Assembly (NCBI GenBank): GCA_015143295.1
Contig: CM026570.1
Span: 8,332,047 to 8,396,046 of the forward strand
Direction of reading: 5' to 3'
DNA length: 64,000 nucleotides
From: Tetracentron sinense
Lineage: Eukaryota; Streptophyta; Magnoliopsida; Trochodendrales; Trochodendraceae
Under the pieces are notes generated by a model. The model saw only the letters and a list, made by a program, of their open reading frames with translations. It made no database searches and was not told the DNA's origin. Shown here piece after piece: positions 59,231 through 64,000 of the stretch. The position numbers were made by a program, and so were the translations under genes. Position 1 is the first letter of the stretch. Every line of letters starts with the position of its first letter.

Positions 59231-60670
59231 TTATACTTCCTTTAAAAAGTTTTTATTTTTATTTTTTTTGCACCTATTAAACTTAGGTTATTCTATAAGT
59301 TATAAATAAAATAGGGGTATTTATGTCTAAGTAAAGTTTAGGTTACTCCTTGTACTTTTATTAGTAGAATGATACACACACATTATAGAGGACGGTTAGG
59401 TAACCGAGTTAGTATGTGTGCATTGTTAGTGGTTGAAGCCTAAGCATGCGAAGATTTCAATAGTCACATTGAAAGTCGTGGGATGGGAGTCTATCCGAAC
59501 CAAGTCAGCTCGTTGACTTGATTGAGCTGAGTTAGTTTGAATATTTGGCTTAAAACTGTTTTTTTGAGCTTGAAATATGTTCAAGCTAAACTTTGGCCGA
59601 GACTTGTTTGATTTGACTCAGCTCAATTCCTCTTGATTCGAATATTATATATAAAGTAATAAAAAAATAATATATGTTATTTATAATAGGTATAAGTACT
59701 GTTTAGTAACCCTAAATCAAGAATATACTTAAAAGGGCATGGTTTGAAATCTTTTACCAGATAGGATATATATATTCCAATATTATCCTTATAAGGGATT
59801 TTTGGGTTTTATATGAATAGTTGAGGGGTTAATATGTCAAAAGCATATATTTTTTGTAATAAAAATGTAAAACTTGTTTGTTTTAATTTATAAATATGTC
59901 AAAAGCATTCCCTTTTAGGTAATAAAAAACAAAGGAAAGCATGCCATTCAGGTGAAGCGCCCTTTATAATATTAATATTAGCATTTCAAAAATAGTTTTT
60001 TAATAAGTTAAGCCGTGTTCAAACCAAGGTAAGGTTGGCTAAAGCTTGAATCAATCTGATGTCGAACTAAGTTTGTATTCAACCAGCTTTTGGAACTCGA
60101 TCGAGGTTGACTTGTAACAGTTCAAGCGAGCTCACGCTTGACCTAACTGGCTAGCTCGGCTTGAATACACCCTTACTCCTTGGGAATGAAATACAGTTAC
60201 CCTTACATATGGTGTTACTTATTATTATTATTATTATTAGAGTAGTGATTAGCATACCGGAAATGAGGTCCAACCTTGAATTTTAAAATCCCTTTCCAAT
60301 ACGTTACGTATTTCCCTTTTATTATTATTATCTGTCAAGTGTCAATCAAAACCCAACCCAATTTAAACGGGTTACTGAAAACAAACCCGATCCACGAGTC
60401 CAAAAACAGAAGGGTCTGATCGTTTTGATTGTGGTCGGATCATAAATTGCATGCACCCCAGTCTACAGATAAGCTGATCTACCATCTGGACTGTCCAGAT
60501 AGATTACCAAGTGGGCCAGTTATTAAAAAAAACAGAAGGAACAGGAAACTGAGCTAGGACCGTCAGTACAGTGAATAAGCCGTCCCTTTTTAAAACCTAC
60601 TTTACTCTTAAGAACTTTCTAAATTATTCTAAACCACAATACTTTCCTAACCTTTTTTCCATTGTAGAAA
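59231..60670. other. Intergenic; possible hAT-like remnant
   Basis: From about 59500 to 60175, words such as GCTCGTTGACTTG and ...GAGCTCACGCTTGACC...GGCTTGAATACACCCTTA look like a decayed hAT MITE of the AGCCGAGC type; the left end and target duplication were not found. An (ATT)n run lies at about 60215-60240. Confidence 0.4.
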
Positions 60671-60678
60671 CATAAATA
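60671..60678 (+). promoter_or_regulatory. TATA box of the phytocyanin gene
   Basis: CATAAATA, 59 bases before the start codon, implies a transcription start near 60705 and a 5' UTR of about 30 bases. Confidence 0.6.
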
Positions 60679-60736
60679 CGGCCACAAAACAGAACTCAAA
60701 GAGTCTCTCAAACCCTCCTGACTTTTTGTTTGAGCC

Positions 60737-63735
60737 ATGGCTTTTTTACAGAGAGCCATGGTTTTGTTCTTGGTTATGGCTGCTTTGCGAGTCTCCTTTG
60801 CTACTGTTTATAAGGTTGGAGACTCTGCTGGTTGGACTACTATCGGCAATGTCGATTACAAGAAGTGGGCTTCTACCAAAACCTTCCATGTTGGAGACAC
60901 CGTCCGTACGTTCCTTTTCCTTTCTTTTCTTCTTTTCAGAATTCTCATCTAGATTATTGGGGTTTTGGGTATTGCTCCTATATTTTTACTGTTTTTTCTT
61001 CTAATTTTTCCATCTGGGGTTTTCTCATATTGGTTCTGTGTTCTTGTTTTTTTTTTCTAACTGTATTTGAGATCTCAAGATCTACCTAGCTCATGAACTT
61101 TTACTTTATTATGAATTATTTTTCCAGCTATTGTTCTATGGTTCTTCCTTCACGAAGGGCCACAGTTCCTTTGATTTACGTCTCTGCTGTTTTCAATTGA
61201 ATGCAGTGGTGTTTCTCGTGATTTTCTCCCTTTTTGATTCTGTGTCTTGTTACTCTTTCAATTGAATGGGCAAAAGAATCTCCCATTATTATTATTATTT
61301 AACAGAGGAGACCCTATTTTCTGGGTTTATGGGTTTTTCTTACTTGTCGTTTTGATCTTTTATGATTTCTCCTTTGTAGCTTAGTTTCATGTCTATTTCT
61401 CAAAACGACAATATGTTTGCCTCTAGCTTCCTGTTTCTCCTCCTTACTGATTTGTTTGGCAGTTTTTGTTTAGCTTAGAAAAACCGCTAACTCTGGACCC
61501 CGTGCCGTGTAATGTGAAGTGTCTACCAGCTATTATTATGCATTCACATGCTTTTGGCTTCACTTGTTTACTAACAAGAAATCACACTTTTAACGCTTGA
61601 GCAGCGCATGTCTTTAGTTCCACGTGGCAACTGTTAAGTGGATAATGTCAGAGACCCACACTTTATGTGGGCCGTGCTGTCAGATTTTTGTCACCGTTGG
61701 ATTGAGAATCCTCAGTTTTGAAATCATCTTGGTCATTTATTATGCCCATAATACCTTGTTACTTTATTAAACGAAAGAGATGGGATCGTCCCAAAATAGG
61801 CCTAATGAAGAGCTACCATCGTTTACCGATGGTAGGGTGGGTTTCCTTTAAGTACTCCCATCATGCCTTTCGTTTTTTGAGAGGTGTGTGTGGATGTGGC
61901 TTAGGCGCTTAGGTTGAGACTTGGTCTGGTGTGAGTAGTGTGTTTAAAAAAAAACTTCATCCAAAAAAAACAAAAAAAAAAGCTCCCCATGTATTTTTTG
62001 ATAACAAAAACCAAAAGAGCTCCCCATTTTGAACTAATTAATAAATGTATGTAGTTATATACATAGATTTTAACATATTTATTATATATTAACTTTAAGA
62101 TAAGGGACACCCCTGCCTCTTATGTGAGTGATAGGGGTGTGGCCTTTCATGGAGGAGGTCTAGGGATCTAATCCCATAGGGGTATGATTTGCAAGAGCTC
62201 TACTGCCCAAGCTAACTTTTGACCATCCGACTCTACTAATGTAGGTAAATGATATCTTTTTTTTTTTTTTTTTTAAAAGGACTTTCAGTTGAGGGAATAG
62301 TTACAGAAGTCACGTTTACATATCTGCTTCCTACTTCGCAGTTAGCATTACACATCTATCTTTTTTGACCTACACTTTTGTAACATGTTAAAGTAACACA
62401 ATGACATAAATAAGAGAATTAGGAGACCTTTGTAGCCAGAGGTGGAGCTACGACTTTCTTGTAGGGGAGCTAACAACCCCTCAAATTTTTGATTTTTTTT
62501 TTCTTGAGGGCCAAGTTCGTTGGCCATCTCATTAGGCTATGCCATTTTCAATAAAATTATATGTATAAAACTAAGTATTTTTTTAAAAAAAAAGTATAGG
62601 GGCAACTTCCCTCTTGCCCCATGTCTATGCCCTCTTAAATTCAATAATATGTGTATAAATTTAGTTTTTTTATTCTCCTCAAAAGTTTGTAGGGCTATAG
62701 CCCCTCGCCCCAGCTCCCAAGCTACAACCCTTTGTAGGATGCTACAAATTTAAGCTGAGGCCCCCCTTGCCCCATGTGGCTCCACCCATGCTTGTAGCAA
62801 CTCGAGACAAGGATGTAAAGGGTTTCAAAAATTTTGAGATGCCCAGTCCTGTCTCATAAAATAACTCAATTCAAGTAATATTACTAAAATTAATAGTATT
62901 GTTAGCCAAATTTAAAAATATATATATATAGAATTGTATTGTTCAATTAACTTGACTAAGTAAAATAACTTGGAAAAGCTTTGTTCACGGGTGTCAGATC
63001 CTTACCTGTTTATTAAAACCCCAATTACATCAATGGGGGACGTTATTCAATGCTGTTATCCTTTTTGAGTTTTATGTTGTTGTAGTTTAACTAAATTAGT
63101 TTATATATTTATTATAAAAGGGTTAGGCGGGTGGGTTTAGGTTAACATTAACTTGGTTTATGGGTTGTCACAACCCGTTTATTAATGGGCAAGTTGGATT
63201 GAAGATAAATTACCCTCAAAACATGAACCGACCCGAACTTCTTAGCTTAGATGCATATATGACTATATGTTCAGTAGTGACTTATTGGTCTCTCCTCTAT
63301 GAAACAATGATATTTTGCTATTGTTGATGATGCGTAGTTTTCGAGTACAACTCCCAATTCCACAATGTGATGCAAGTGAACCACACTGACTACAAATCAT
63401 GCAACATTACGACCCCTATGGCTACCCATTCCACCGGCAACGACTCTATCGCCATTTCGAGGACCGGCCACTACTACTTCCTCTGCGGCGTTCCTGGTCA
63501 CTGCCAAGCTGGACAGAAGGTTGACATCAGGATCGCTCGTGCTTCTTCTTCCGTGGCGCCAACTCCTTCCGTATCGCCTTCTCCTTCTTCTTCTTCTCCT
63601 TCTCCTTCTCGCGTAGTGGCACCAGCGACTTCTCAGAACAACAGTGCTCCTTCTATTCCTTCCATGGGGCTTCTTGGTAAGCTTGGGATGGCTATGACCG
63701 TTTTTGCAGTTTGTGCTTCTGGTTTTGTTCAGTAG
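60737..63735 (+). CDS. Stellacyanin/mavicyanin-type phytocyanin (blue copper protein)
   Basis: Phytocyanins are small secreted type-1 copper proteins thought to carry electrons or modify the cell wall. Exons 60737-60905 and 63338-63735 (phase-1 intron of 2432 bp) give 188 residues. A signal peptide spans about residues 1-22, then [10 protein letters not shown] opens the plastocyanin-like fold. Copper ligands His65 (FHNVM), Cys106 and His111 (CGVPGHC) are present; the fourth is Gln116 (AGQK), which marks the stellacyanin group rather than the Met-bearing plantacyanins or uclacyanins. Cys78 and Cys112 would form the disulphide. A Ser/Pro-rich arabinogalactan-like stretch (about 128-165) and a hydrophobic tail suggest a GPI anchor. 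The intron carries a SINE and a hAT MITE. The start ATG follows a clear TATA and short leader. Confidence 0.93.
62110..62215 (+). repeat. SINE-like element (family S) in the phytocyanin intron
   Basis: CTTATGTGAGTGATAGGGGTGTGG resembles an A box, and GGTCTAGGGATCTAATCCC is a B box. The same family lies on the minus strand near 23390-23490. Confidence 0.5.
62437..62790. mobile_element. hAT MITE (CAGAGGTGGAGC) in the phytocyanin intron
   Basis: This 354-bp element begins CAGAGGTGGAGC and ends GGCTCCACCCATG. The flanks tttgtagc (62429-62436) and cttgtagc (62791-62798) match at 7 of 8 bases. It is the same family as 21429-21819. Confidence 0.85.
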
Positions 63736-64000
63736 GGGAATGTCTGAGTTTATCGGTTTTGTCGGAGTCTCTGGTAGTTTGATTGCAAATTCAATGGGAC
63801 TTGTTGGGCATCAATAAGGGAGGGTATTATGATCATTTTATGTATTCGATAGACCCATACGTTGTTATGGATGTTAACTTTTGAAAAGAGATGTACCGAA
63901 TAGTCACCCTAAATAAAAAATATCACCTGAAAGGACTTGGTTTGAAAAGTTTTACCAAACCGGGTATGTACTCCAATATTACCCTTATCCATGTTTTTAT
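63736..64000 (+). other. Phytocyanin 3' flank
   Basis: A polyadenylation-type AATAAA stands at 63912-63917, about 177 bp after the stop codon. Nothing else is seen to the window end. Confidence 0.5.

Overview
The window is nuclear DNA of a flowering plant. The evidence is intron-rich genes of plant-only families, long introns filled with transposon remnants, and a dense mix of plant mobile elements (hAT and Mutator MITEs, Helitron ends, SINE-like pieces, Ty3 and copia remnants). The species cannot be fixed from sequence alone; a woody, TE-rich angiosperm fits. Exon boundaries were chosen by reading-frame continuity, splice sites and remembered family sequences; no search was run.

Three genes look intact. 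(1) A chloroplast ribosome recycling factor (RRF) lies on the minus strand at 1903-7227, with ten exons placed in frame and only the last few codons unresolved. (2) A hexose/H+ symporter very like STP13 lies on the plus strand at 46581-52764, with five exons encoding 528 aa. (3) A stellacyanin-type blue copper protein (phytocyanin) lies on the plus strand at 60737-63735, with two exons encoding 188 aa. They serve unrelated roles (plastid translation, plasma-membrane sugar uptake, cell-surface copper protein) and show no sign of joint function.

The rest is a transposon landscape. 9-16 kb holds Ty3-type gag and LTR relics with 182-bp and 53-bp tandem repeats. 16.4-18.0 kb is a mosaic of captured serine hydroxymethyltransferase and Pti1-like kinase exons, part of it duplicated after the two were joined. 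18.6-22.5 kb carries four hAT-type MITEs with recognisable 8-bp target duplications. 23.6-27.3 kb holds a decayed non-plant-looking coding region, possibly a rhabdovirus nucleocapsid-like relic, between a truncated copia-type LTR and a tRNA-Met primer site, as if a retrotransposon switched template onto a foreign RNA.

29.9-44.2 kb is a complete-looking 14.3-kb Ty3/Tat(Ogre)-like retrotransposon. Its two 3-kb LTRs differ by only about four substitutions, yet its ORF1 and gag are broken and no pol is seen, so it is a recently inserted non-autonomous element. Its 3' internal end carries two satellite-like arrays (64 bp and 122/138 bp), and its LTR carries about 19 copies of a TTAACC-N2-GGTTAA palindrome. 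It sits between the inverted arms of another element. 45.3-46.0 kb and 56.1-59.2 kb show Helitron 3' ends; the second lies next to an eIF3f gene fragment.
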